Below, piece after piece: positions 25,192 to 33,050 of a stretch of DNA of 45,849 nucleotides. Source of the stretch: Candidatus Poseidoniaceae archaeon. GTDB taxonomy: Archaea; Thermoplasmatota; Poseidoniia; Poseidoniales; Poseidoniaceae. Each line of letters starts with the position of its first letter. Position 1 is the stretch's first letter. A program made the translations under genes and the position numbers. The notes below the pieces were generated by a model. The model made no database searches and was not told where the DNA came from. It saw only the letters and a program-made list of their open reading frames with translations. The stretch covers positions 1 through 45,849 of the forward strand of contig JAOMTZ010000013.1 of assembly GCA_028356125.1 (NCBI GenBank), written 5' to 3'.

Positions 25192-26229
25192 TCAGCGACT
25201 TGCTAGAGTCAAGTTCTTCCACATTTCTTCTGGAACTTCCATAGCCAGTCTTAGACCGCCCATTGCTCCCAATCTAACCGGGTCATCGACTACGTGAACA
25301 TTGACGTCACCCATGTCGGACAGACGGCGTTCGATAAGAGCTCCAAGTCCCTTGATTCCGGAACCGCCACCTGCAAGAACCATGTTACGGCGGAATTGAT
25401 CGTGGAATTCAGGATTAGATTCTGCGATTAGTGCTTTTACGTTCTCGACGATTGGGTCAACAATTGATTCGCATGCGTTTTGGATACAATCAGTGATGTC
25501 TAGAGTCATTGCCTTTCCTTCAATAGAGAAGTCGACCATAACTGGTGCATCTGGTGTTGATGTTGAAACGAAAGAGTACTGTTCCTTCCATCGGCGAGCC
25601 ATATCTTTGGTGACTTGAGCGCCGTTGAACTTCTTTTGAACTTCAGCGATAATCTGGTTATCGACAAAGTCTCCTGCATGTCCAGTGTGCATCTGGTCTT
25701 TAGGACCAGGTATTGTTCCATAAACACGGCACAGGTCAGTTGTACCTGCTCCAATATCGATTACTAGAGTGTGCTCAATCATGTCTAGGGCGTAAGCAAC
25801 AGCGAACGGCTCAGAAATAATCATAGCAGCGTTAACAGATCCTGCTGCAGCATCGAAGATTGAAGTCTTGTCAACGTGGCTAGCTTCTGCAGGTGCACCG
25901 ATTACTGCAACCACACGGTCGTATTCCTCAGGGTCGGACAATCCGATTAAGTGAGTAATGAAGTGTGCAATGAAAGCGCGGTCCTCTGGAGTGTCCTTGA
26001 TTACACCCAATTCAAGAGGGCGGAATAGGTTAAGAGCAAGTCTGTTTTTCAAAGCTTCTTCACCAAACAAGACATCTCTCTTGAGGAAATTTCGTGCGAT
26101 TGGGTCCTTAGGTGTGCCAATTACAGTTAGCTCTTCTTCTTCGTGGCTATCGCTGGACACCATAACAGAGCGAAAGGTTCCAAGGTCTATTCCAATGTAA
26201 AGTACTTCTTCGGCCATAATACTCGCCAT
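25192..26229 (-). CDS. actin/MreB/MamK-like ATPase
   Basis: A 345-residue member of the actin-like ATPase superfamily. Phosphate-1 motif IGIDLGTFRS is at residues 12-21, the connect-1-like SEPFAVAYALD near 139-149, phosphate-2 VIDIGAGTTD at 156-165, and the adenosine motif AGGGSGIKG at 286-294. Length and motif spacing fit MreB/MamK-type filament proteins better than Hsp70. A role in cell shape or as a segregation filament is plausible but inferred. Two starts are close (26229 and 26217), with GGAAGGA just upstream of the first. The preceding zinc-ribbon gene is on the same strand, 85 bp away, with a stem-loop and a TATA-like element between. Confidence 0.85.
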   Translation of the reverse strand: MASIMAEEVLYIGIDLGTFRSVMVSSDSHEEEELTVIGTPKDPIARNFLKRDVLFGEEALKNRLALNLFRPLELGVIKDTPEDRAFIAHFITHLIGLSDPEEYDRVVAVIGAPAEASHVDKTSIFDAAAGSVNAAMIISEPFAVAYALDMIEHTLVIDIGAGTTDLCRVYGTIPGPKDQMHTGHAGDFVDNQIIAEVQKKFNGAQVTKDMARRWKEQYSFVSTSTPDAPVMVDFSIEGKAMTLDITDCIQNACESIVDPIVENVKALIAESNPEFHDQFRRNMVLAGGGSGIKGLGALIERRLSDMGDVNVHVVDDPVRLGAMGGLRLAMEVPEEMWKNLTLASR

Positions 26230-26261
26230 TCCTTCCGATTGGCTCTCACCTTATGAATAAT

Positions 26262-26289
26262 CCCTAAACAGAGAATTGTTTATCTAGGG
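26262..26289 (-). promoter_or_regulatory. bulged stem-loop in the leader of the actin-like gene
   Basis: CCCTAAACA (26262-26270) can pair with TGTT (26277-26280) and TAGGG (26285-26289) across loop GAGAAT. This gives nine base pairs with a 4-base bulge. The element is 33-60 bp before the start codon. A TATA-like stretch (TATAAAA on the plus strand, 26301-26307) lies just beyond it, so the hairpin would fall in a short 5' leader or around the transcription start. Confidence 0.35.
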
Positions 26290-26314
26290 TAAAATGAATC
26301 TATAAAACGCTGTA

Positions 26315-27325
26315 CTAGCACCAACTTTCACATGATTGACAATACCATGCAGAATAGTCCGCATATAACTCTGCCATTTCGCCACATCCTGTGCATTCTT
26401 TGAGAGCATGATCTCCAAATATCTGTTGAACTATCTGGACGTGGAGTTGGTCGTCAATACCCAATTGTTGGCGCATTGCCCAAAGCATCTGGTCTTCAGA
26501 TGGAGATATTATTCCATCTGCAAGACAGATACCTACGACTACTCTGTAATCTTCAACCATCTTAATGTCCCTAGGGTCCATCGAAACTCCCGACTTTTCT
26601 GCAACAATATCTGTGCCACCTGGATCATCAACGAAAATAACCAATGAGTCAGGATTAAGTTTTTCACCTCTTAGTTCAAGTAGTATTGTTGCTCCATCTT
26701 GGTTAGCATAAACCAGTTTTGAAAACCTGTTGATTACATTGGTAATCGACCTAGCAGTATCCTCCGGGCTTCTGCCTCGGCGCCACCCTGTTTCACTAAT
26801 TTCATCATATGCATAAAATTCAGTTCCAATGCCTGGATATTCAAGGCGGATTTCTTCTCCTCCGTCGAATCCATTTGCTACAATTGCTATACTACCAACA
26901 GTAGTGTCTACCAAGTTGTCATCATCATCGAATGAGATCATTAGTGGTTTACGTTCTTCAGAAGCAGCATTAAAGTGACCGCTCATACCGCTCATCCACT
27001 TATCTTCTAATCTCTGGAGAGATTCCTCTTGTGCTCCAGATAGGCTCTTATCTATTCCAAGGACATTGGATAGATCTCCTGACTGCATTTCACGCTTGAA
27101 TTCTTCTATAAGCTCTGAATCTCTACGATAGTTTTCGGGAGGTCCACTCTTTTTGGCCACATGATTAGGATCTTTCCATTCATACTGGCACTTAGAACAA
27201 CTTAGGTATCCTGTGAGAGATGAAGGCTGTTTTTCCCCTCCACATCGTGGGCAATCCCCCTCATCTTCGACGGTCAAATTTTCAGCGGCTTCTCGTCGTC
27301 CTTTACGGAACCCCCACTCGGCCAT
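26315..27325 (-). CDS. double zinc-ribbon protein with a TerB-like helical segment
   Basis: A 336-residue cytosolic protein I cannot assign to a named family. The N-terminal zinc ribbon uses Cys25, 28, 43 and 46. The C-terminal ribbon uses Cys311, 314, 329 and 332, with an extra Cys as the last residue. Between them are a charged linker, a region about 115-235 (MISFDDDDNLVDTTVGSIAIV and an ILLELRGEKLNPDSLVIFV strand) and a helical stretch before the second ribbon (VVGICLADGIISPSEDQMLW). That stretch resembles the TerB/DjlA-type acidic helical motif. No membrane segment is present. It precedes the actin-like gene on the same strand. Confidence 0.7.
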   Translation of the reverse strand: MAEWGFRKGRREAAENLTVEDEGDCPRCGGEKQPSSLTGYLSCSKCQYEWKDPNHVAKKSGPPENYRRDSELIEEFKREMQSGDLSNVLGIDKSLSGAQEESLQRLEDKWMSGMSGHFNAASEERKPLMISFDDDDNLVDTTVGSIAIVANGFDGGEEIRLEYPGIGTEFYAYDEISETGWRRGRSPEDTARSITNVINRFSKLVYANQDGATILLELRGEKLNPDSLVIFVDDPGGTDIVAEKSGVSMDPRDIKMVEDYRVVVGICLADGIISPSEDQMLWAMRQQLGIDDQLHVQIVQQIFGDHALKECTGCGEMAELYADYSAWYCQSCESWC

Positions 27326-27370
27326 AGCGTGGGGACAGTGATGAGGGCTTTTGAAGACTCCCTTAATTAA

Positions 27371-28171
27371 TCAAGAAATTAAGGCCTTCAATCCGTATCT
27401 AATCAACCCGTCTTGAGCGTAGATTCTACGGAGTCCAAAACTGACTACCTTTCCGATTTCAGGTTCCGAGGTTTCATCGTCAGCAATTAAAAATACGCCC
27501 CTCGGGCCGTCATTCATTTTCACAAAGACTGTACCGATTCCACCAAGAATCGGCGCTCGCAGACTGAATTCAGATGGTGCACCACCTGCGGAAAGTTTGG
27601 TCCAGGATTCAATAATTCCACTTTGGCCTAAGGGAGGCGCATCTACAGGTCTTTGATCGCCAATCATTTCCCTTGGGGGCCATATTCTGATATCACCTAA
27701 TTGCTGACTTGAAAAGTTCATTCTAGAAGCAGCTCCACTTCTGTAGGCCTGTTCAGACACAAAAGCACCTTGGCTTACTGCATTCATTTCTTGTAGCCAT
27801 GCATTTTTTATTAGGTCATATCTTTCCCTATCGGTTTCTTCGCCAGGTACTTCCCAATCCATTTCAACACCCTTAGAAATTGAAATAGAAGCCGAATCGT
27901 TGGCACAATTTATTTTCCATTCTCCGTCTTCATCTACTAAGTAACCACATGCTTGTAAAACAAGTTTGTCGATATTATCGCTTACTGTAACAGTATTGAT
28001 TTCACTCTCTTCTGAAAGTAATGAAAGACCACTAACAGCAAGAGTTGTGTAATCACTGTCTGGTCCAAAAACATGATTCCCATCAATTGTATGTCGGCTC
28101 TTTATGACTAGTCCATCCTGCTGAATACATGCTAAGTTACCTTGCCAATTTATGCATTGATTGGAACTCAT
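27371..28171 (-). CDS. thiolase-partner protein with a C-terminal DUF35-like OB fold
   Basis: A 266-residue protein whose ATG overlaps the thiolase stop by 4 bp (ATGA at 28168-28171), so translation is coupled. Residues about 185-266 (GIIESWTKLSAGGAPSEFSLRAPILG, then TVFVKMNDGPRGVFLIADD and IGKVVSFGLRRIYAQDG) follow the strand order of DUF35 OB-fold proteins. Those proteins are the usual partners of archaeal thiolases and HMG-CoA synthase, where they bridge acyl-CoA enzymes. The standard DUF35 rubredoxin-like zinc ribbon is not seen. Instead the N-terminal 180 residues form a domain I do not recognise. The OB-fold call is from pattern only. Confidence 0.65.
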   Translation of the reverse strand: MSSNQCINWQGNLACIQQDGLVIKSRHTIDGNHVFGPDSDYTTLAVSGLSLLSEESEINTVTVSDNIDKLVLQACGYLVDEDGEWKINCANDSASISISKGVEMDWEVPGEETDRERYDLIKNAWLQEMNAVSQGAFVSEQAYRSGAASRMNFSSQQLGDIRIWPPREMIGDQRPVDAPPLGQSGIIESWTKLSAGGAPSEFSLRAPILGGIGTVFVKMNDGPRGVFLIADDETSEPEIGKVVSFGLRRIYAQDGLIRYGLKALIS

Positions 28172-29340
28172 TTCAAATCCCTCCCAAATACATGAACTGC
28201 ACACGTTGCTCCGGAACCACCCACATTGTGAGTTAATGCAGTATTAGCATCTCTAACTTGTCGGCTTGATTCCACTTCACCTCTCAGTTGTTTGAAAACT
28301 TCAACAACTTGACCAGTACCTGTGGCTCCTAATGGATGCCCCTTAGATTTCAGACCTCCACTTGCATTGATAGTTACACTACCTTCATTCCTTCTTCCTC
28401 TACCTTCTCTAGCAAATAATCCGCCTTCGCCTCTAGATGCGAAACCTAGGTCCTCTGTAGCCATTAGTTCGGCAATTGTGAAGCAATCATGAACTTCAGC
28501 CATATCTATGTCGCTTGCATCGATGCCTGCTTGGTCATAAGCACTCCTTGCAGCTCTTTGAGAAGCAATGAGTTGAGTTATTGAAGGTCTATCGTGCAAT
28601 GCTAGATGATCGCTTCCTGCCCCAGAACCCAATACCCAAATTGGGTCCTCACTGAGTTTTTTTGCCACATGATCAGCCGCTAGTATCACTGTAGATGCGC
28701 CATCGGAAGTAGGGCAGCAATCGTATAGAGTAAGCGGGTCTGCTACCATGAAACCATTTTGTGCCTTGTCGAATGAAACGTCTTTGCGTATGTGCGCATA
28801 TTCATTGTCTAAACCATGCATATGATTCTTCACGGATATGTTGACTAAATCATCATGCACACTTCCGAATTCATGAAAATGCCTTCTTGCCATTAGTGCA
28901 TAAGTTCCTGGGAATGTCAAGCCAGCAAGCCTTTCCCATTCAGTATCGCCACTAACCCCGAGCCAGAAGCGTTTCCTTTCAGGGGTAAGGTCATTCATCT
29001 TTTCAATTCCACCAGCGACCACAATATCTGCTTGGCCACTTTTGATAGCCATCCAAGCATCTCTGAATGCGAATCCCGATGAAGCACATGCATTCTCAAC
29101 TCTTCTGACTGGTATGTTATCCATTCCGGTATGTTCGGTAAGTAGTGCAGCAGTGTTCCCGATTTGCCCCCCTCCGAAAGCAATTGATCCAATGAATGCT
29201 TCATCTACCATCGATGGCTCAAAATCACCGTCAATTGATGCGAACGCATTTTCTGCGGATTCGGCCCACATACCCTTCAATCCAAGGGCATGATTGCCAA
29301 ATTTTGTTTGACCCGCGCCTATGACTGCGACATCGACCAT
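28168..29340 (-). CDS. acetyl-CoA acetyltransferase / SCP-x-type thiolase
   Basis: A 390-residue thiolase that condenses or cleaves acyl-CoAs. The N-terminal VAVIGAGQTKFG, the nucleophile Cys in VENACASSGFAF, the EVHDCFTIAELM segment and the late GGLKSKGHPLGATGTGQ (catalytic His) match the archaeal SCP-x/COG0183 subgroup. That subgroup associates with DUF35-like proteins instead of carrying the second Cys of the bacterial FadA type. It may supply acetoacetyl-CoA for mevalonate synthesis or work in fatty-acid breakdown; the window alone does not decide. It is divergent from tpt1, with about 73 bp between starts. Confidence 0.9.
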   Translation of the reverse strand: MVDVAVIGAGQTKFGNHALGLKGMWAESAENAFASIDGDFEPSMVDEAFIGSIAFGGGQIGNTAALLTEHTGMDNIPVRRVENACASSGFAFRDAWMAIKSGQADIVVAGGIEKMNDLTPERKRFWLGVSGDTEWERLAGLTFPGTYALMARRHFHEFGSVHDDLVNISVKNHMHGLDNEYAHIRKDVSFDKAQNGFMVADPLTLYDCCPTSDGASTVILAADHVAKKLSEDPIWVLGSGAGSDHLALHDRPSITQLIASQRAARSAYDQAGIDASDIDMAEVHDCFTIAELMATEDLGFASRGEGGLFAREGRGRRNEGSVTINASGGLKSKGHPLGATGTGQVVEVFKQLRGEVESSRQVRDANTALTHNVGGSGATCAVHVFGRDLK

Positions 29341-29413
29341 GACACCTCCACTACTTCACGGTTCAACTAACTCTCGGTGCACAAGGTTCAACAACGACCC
29401 ACTTGTCGGCGGC

Positions 29414-30103
29414 ATGATACTAATGCTACGACAATGCAGAGCCCACGGTCATTTTAGCGGAACAAACTGCCCTACATGCAACGCTGAAGGCAAGTTCATT
29501 ATGTCTGACAGAGAATCTAACAGCCTAGGTCGCATACTTGCGCTAGTGCTAAGACACGCCCCGGAGAAATTCGGCGTTGAGATGGATCTAAACGGTTGGG
29601 TAAATGCTACAGAATTGTCTGAATCCATACAGAAGCAACGCAAGCATTTCCATTGGATTCGTGGATGGCATTTTGAAGCAATTGCAAATGCTGATGAAAA
29701 AGGTAGATACCAAGTCGAAGGCGAAATGATTAGAGCAACATACGGTCACTCTATTGAATTAGAATTAGACCTACCAACTGATGATATTCCCGAATCATTG
29801 TATTGGCCATGTGATCTAGAATCTGTTCCAACTCACATGGAACTTGGAATCACAGCAGGTGACAGAAAGCACGTTCACCTATCTCGTACCATCTCCAACG
29901 CTATGGAAGCTGGACACGTTCGAATTAGTCGACCTGCAATTCTGGAAGTTGATACTACCAGAGCTATTGCTGATGGATTTACAATTTGGCGTGCAGGAAA
30001 GACTGTTTTCCTGTGTGAAGAGATGCCAGCAGAGTACCTTTACCACGTGGAAGCCGAAGACCCTTCAATCCAAGATATGATTGCAATTTGGGAAGAGGAA
30101 TGA
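29414..30103 (+). CDS. kptA: RNA 2'-phosphotransferase (Tpt1/KptA) with N-terminal zinc finger
   Basis: Transfers the 2'-phosphate of an RNA splice junction to NAD+, releasing ADP-ribose cyclic phosphate. After about 40 residues the KptA domain begins (LGRILALVLRHAPEKFGVEMDLNGWV, with the RHAP motif). It continues with KKHFHWIRGWHFEAI-like residues, the GHS and TAGDRKHVHLSRT motifs (catalytic His and Arg), and VLEVDTTRAIADGF near the end. The N-terminal RQCRAHGHF...CPTC segment is a small zinc finger found in many archaeal members. Starts at 29414 and 29423 are both possible; earlier ATGs lie in the thiolase promoter region and are rejected. Confidence 0.9.
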   Translation: MILMLRQCRAHGHFSGTNCPTCNAEGKFIMSDRESNSLGRILALVLRHAPEKFGVEMDLNGWVNATELSESIQKQRKHFHWIRGWHFEAIANADEKGRYQVEGEMIRATYGHSIELELDLPTDDIPESLYWPCDLESVPTHMELGITAGDRKHVHLSRTISNAMEAGHVRISRPAILEVDTTRAIADGFTIWRAGKTVFLCEEMPAEYLYHVEAEDPSIQDMIAIWEEE

Positions 30104-30442
30104 TTACTCTACGTAATTTCCACAACTCGAACAGAAATTAAGTTCCGAATCAAGTTGAATATTGCAAGTGGGGCAAATGCCTCCAGCGATCGCCATAATC
30201 AATTTAGCAGCGTTAGCGTTTTCACCATCTGGAACTTGAAGAGCTTCAATAATCTTCATTGGGTTCTGTCCTAAGCTTGATAATTCTTTGAATTTCTTAG
30301 AAAAGTCAATCGCTAAAAGTAACGCAGATTCGATTTGCCATTGCAATTTCTGTCGCTCTACTTTGTCCACAATTTCTTCACAGGCATCCAGTTCTGCTTG
30401 CATGTGGCGGATGAACTCATCGACACCTGGCGACTCTGACAT
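30104..30442 (-). CDS. small protein with C-terminal zinc ribbon
   Basis: A 112-residue protein of unknown function. The N-terminal 80 residues are helical and charged (FIRHMQAELDACEEIVDKVERQK, LLLAIDFSKKFKELSS). The end is a zinc ribbon with CPTC and CSSC. Its stop abuts the stop of the convergent tpt1 gene with no gap. The ATG at 30442 is preferred; an earlier TTG or ATG-like start lies in the divergent control region shared with isopentenyl phosphate kinase. It might interact with the translation or RNA machinery nearby, but that is only a guess from position. Confidence 0.65.
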   Translation of the reverse strand: MSESPGVDEFIRHMQAELDACEEIVDKVERQKLQWQIESALLLAIDFSKKFKELSSLGQNPMKIIEALQVPDGENANAAKLIMAIAGGICPTCNIQLDSELNFCSSCGNYVE

Positions 30443-30479
30443 GATGTGGTCCTGTCTCAACTCCCATGTAAATCCAATG

Positions 30480-30502
30480 CACACATTAGTACGTAATGTG
30501 TG
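30480..30502. promoter_or_regulatory. 9-bp inverted repeat in the divergent control region before isopentenyl phosphate kinase
   Basis: CACACATTA (30480-30488) and TAATGTGTG (30494-30502) are perfect inverted 9-bp arms around spacer GTACG. The element lies 8 bp before the IPK start codon (30511) and 37 bp before the start of the divergent zinc-ribbon gene. It has the size and symmetry of a dimeric repressor site; as RNA it would form a hairpin just before the IPK start. Confidence 0.5.
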
Positions 30503-30510
30503 GCATAAAC

Positions 30511-31284
30511 ATGGGCGGGACTGTTGTCATCAAGTGGGGCGGCGGTCTAATCACCTTCAAAGACCAACTCTGCACCGTTAATCAAGAAGTGATTGATGAA
30601 TTGGCAGAAGCTTGTTCAAAAACCGATAAGCGGCTTGTTATCGTTCATGGTGCCGGTTCATTTGGACATATGAAAGCAAAGAAATTCAGACTTGCAGAAG
30701 GCCGAATTGATGGATTAAGTCAAGATGAGGCAGTAGAAGATGTTCGTACTGATATGCTGAAATTGAATAAGTATGTTATGGATTCCTTAGCGAAATTTGG
30801 GGTTTCTGCAAAATCATATCCACCTCATGAATGGGCTAGAGGTACGGGCCCTAAATTCAAAGGAGATTTACCCGTTTTTGATGGTGTCACTGTTGTATTT
30901 GGTGATGTTGTTGAAGATGATGAACAGGAATTTGGGATTCTATCTGGTGACGATATAATTTTGAGATATGCGACTGAGTTGCCTGATGTTGAGAGAGCAG
31001 TATTTGCAATTGGCGGAGTTGATGGAATTTTACGTGTTCCTCCTGCGAGAGCAACACCAGATGATCTGATTGAGGTCTGGCATCCAGAACTTGAGTTTGA
31101 GGGCGAACATGCGAGTGACATTGATGTCACAGGTGGAATCGGTTTGAAGGCAGCTAGAGGTGCTGAAATTTCATCTGCAGGAATAGATGTCATTCTGATT
31201 AATGGAGAGCGTCCGGGAAGAGTTATCGATGCTATTGAGGGTAAATCCGTAATTGGAACCCGCATAATCTCAGGGAACTGTTGA
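30511..31284 (+). CDS. ipk: isopentenyl phosphate kinase
   Basis: Phosphorylates isopentenyl phosphate to IPP in the archaeal variant of the mevalonate pathway. The 257-residue amino-acid-kinase-fold protein starts VVIKWGGGLITFKDQ and has IVHGAGSFGHMKAKK, containing the His that orients the phosphate in the IPK family. Later it has GDVVEDDEQEFGILSGDDIILRYA and VDVTGGIGLKA-type Gly-rich nucleotide segments. Starting at the ATG of 30511 gives the family N-terminus; the ATG at 30496 falls inside an inverted repeat. The fused IDI-GGPPS gene begins 35 bp downstream, so the pair forms an isoprenoid operon. Confidence 0.9.
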   Translation: MGGTVVIKWGGGLITFKDQLCTVNQEVIDELAEACSKTDKRLVIVHGAGSFGHMKAKKFRLAEGRIDGLSQDEAVEDVRTDMLKLNKYVMDSLAKFGVSAKSYPPHEWARGTGPKFKGDLPVFDGVTVVFGDVVEDDEQEFGILSGDDIILRYATELPDVERAVFAIGGVDGILRVPPARATPDDLIEVWHPELEFEGEHASDIDVTGGIGLKAARGAEISSAGIDVILINGERPGRVIDAIEGKSVIGTRIISGNC

Positions 31285-31319
31285 TGTAGTGGACGCGAAA
31301 CCGGTAATTCGGTGAGTCA

Positions 31320-33050
31320 ATGTCCGGTTATGCCATAGGTGATGTTCCGACAATTGAATTAGAGGCTGATGCTTCTGAGGTGCTTGCTGGCAGTGACTCT
31401 GTTCAAGAGTCTCTAATGGCTGAGGCAGTAATACAAGTTACTGAACACGATGAAGTGATTGGTGCAATCTCAAAATTAGATAGTCACCATCAGATTGGTA
31501 AATACCACCGTGCATTCAGTGTGCTTCTTTTCGATTCTTCCGGACGGTTGTTACTGCAGAGGAGGGCATCTCACAAAATCACTTTCCCAGATGTGTGGGC
31601 TAATTCATGCTGCTCACATCCATTGTACAGTGAAGAAGAAATGGAGTTGAAAAATGATTTAGGAGTCAAAAGGGCTGCTATTCGTAAACTTGAGCAAGAA
31701 CTTGGCATATCACCTTCGCAGGTCAGCATCGACAAATTTGAATTTGTGACAAAAATGCGTTATCAAGCACGCCAAGATGAAAATTGGATTGAGCGTGAAG
31801 TAGACCATTGTATGGTTATTCATGCTGATGTAGATGTTAATCCAAATCCAAATGAAGTAAGTGAAATCAAATGGGTAAGTCAAACTGAACTAGAGGAATT
31901 GCTTATCGCAGATGATCCAAGCAATGTAATCGCACCATGGTTCAGGTGTATTGCTGCTAGAGTAATGGATGATGATTGGTGGCGCCCGGGATGTGCTAAA
32001 CCCGATGGACTGATTCACGACATGGGGGATGTCTCACACATGCTTCCTGGTTCAACTGGAGCCGATTTGAATACCAGTATTGCTGAGGTAAAGGATTTAG
32101 TCGAAACTAGAATTGAAAGAGCACTTACCCACACATCTCTTGACCGCCTATCAGGTGCTATGATGCATCTTGTCGAAGGAGGAGGTAAGAGGCTGCGTGC
32201 AACTCTTCCTTGGCTAGTTGCTAAGGCTGTAGGTGATACTCATTCTGGATTGCTTGACGTAGGTGCTGCAATTGAGATTATTCATAATTTCACTTTAGTT
32301 CATGATGACATAATGGATGATGATGACATTAGAAGAGGTCGGCCTGCTGTTCACATTGCTTATGATTTACCTACTGCAATAAATGCCGGAGATGCGATGT
32401 TAGCAATTGCTTTCGAAGCAATGGCTGTGGCAGAGGGAATAGAAGCAGAATTGTTACCATTCCTAGTCAAACGCATTGGTCGAATGGTCCGTAAATGTAG
32501 TGAAGGGCAGCAACTCGATATTGAATTTGAAGACCGTGAAACTGTATCTGAAGAAGAATATATTACAATGATTCACGGGAAAACAGCCGCTATGTTCCTT
32601 ACATGTGCAGAAGTTGGATCTCATTTGGCAGGTGCCGATTTAGATACAATAGAATGTATGCACGATTGGGGATTGGCAGTTGGACTTTGTTTCCAATTGA
32701 TGGATGATCTAATTGATGTTCTTTCAGATTCAGATACACTAGGCAAGCCTAGCGGTAGTGATGTTGCTCAAGGAAAGAGGACTTTGATGGTAATTCATGC
32801 TCTAAAGCAACCACCTTCGGAATCTAAAGATGACCTGCTAGCAGTTCTAGGTAAGGGAGATGACGTCACTTCAGACCAAGTGATAAGGGCTCACAAAGCA
32901 TTGCACGATTTAGGTTCAATCGAATATGCTCAAAATAAAGCTGAGGCATACCACCGTAAAGCGCATGATTGCCTAGATAGAATACCTCAAGGACCTGCTA
33001 CGAGGGCTCTCAGAGAATTGACCGATTACCAACTCAAGCGGATCTATTGA
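31320..33050 (+). CDS. fusion of type I isopentenyl-diphosphate isomerase and geranylgeranyl diphosphate synthase
   Basis: One continuous 576-codon frame carries two successive steps of isoprenoid synthesis. Residues about 35-230 are a Nudix-fold type I IDI (HHQIGKYHRAFSVLLF, catalytic Cys in NSCCSHP at 97-98, then the Glu-rich VKRAAIRKLEQELG helix). Residues about 250-576 are an all-helical prenyltransferase. Its first Asp-rich motif DDIMDDDD begins at residue 329 and its second, LMDDLID, has Asp at 462-463. The Phe five positions before the first motif is the residue that limits chain length to C20 in archaeal GGPP synthases. No stop or frameshift occurs between halves. Its stop overlaps the convergent MOSC gene by 17 bp. 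Confidence 0.92.
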   Translation: MSGYAIGDVPTIELEADASEVLAGSDSVQESLMAEAVIQVTEHDEVIGAISKLDSHHQIGKYHRAFSVLLFDSSGRLLLQRRASHKITFPDVWANSCCSHPLYSEEEMELKNDLGVKRAAIRKLEQELGISPSQVSIDKFEFVTKMRYQARQDENWIEREVDHCMVIHADVDVNPNPNEVSEIKWVSQTELEELLIADDPSNVIAPWFRCIAARVMDDDWWRPGCAKPDGLIHDMGDVSHMLPGSTGADLNTSIAEVKDLVETRIERALTHTSLDRLSGAMMHLVEGGGKRLRATLPWLVAKAVGDTHSGLLDVGAAIEIIHNFTLVHDDIMDDDDIRRGRPAVHIAYDLPTAINAGDAMLAIAFEAMAVAEGIEAELLPFLVKRIGRMVRKCSEGQQLDIEFEDRETVSEEEYITMIHGKTAAMFLTCAEVGSHLAGADLDTIECMHDWGLAVGLCFQLMDDLIDVLSDSDTLGKPSGSDVAQGKRTLMVIHALKQPPSESKDDLLAVLGKGDDVTSDQVIRAHKALHDLGSIEYAQNKAEAYHRKAHDCLDRIPQGPATRALRELTDYQLKRIY

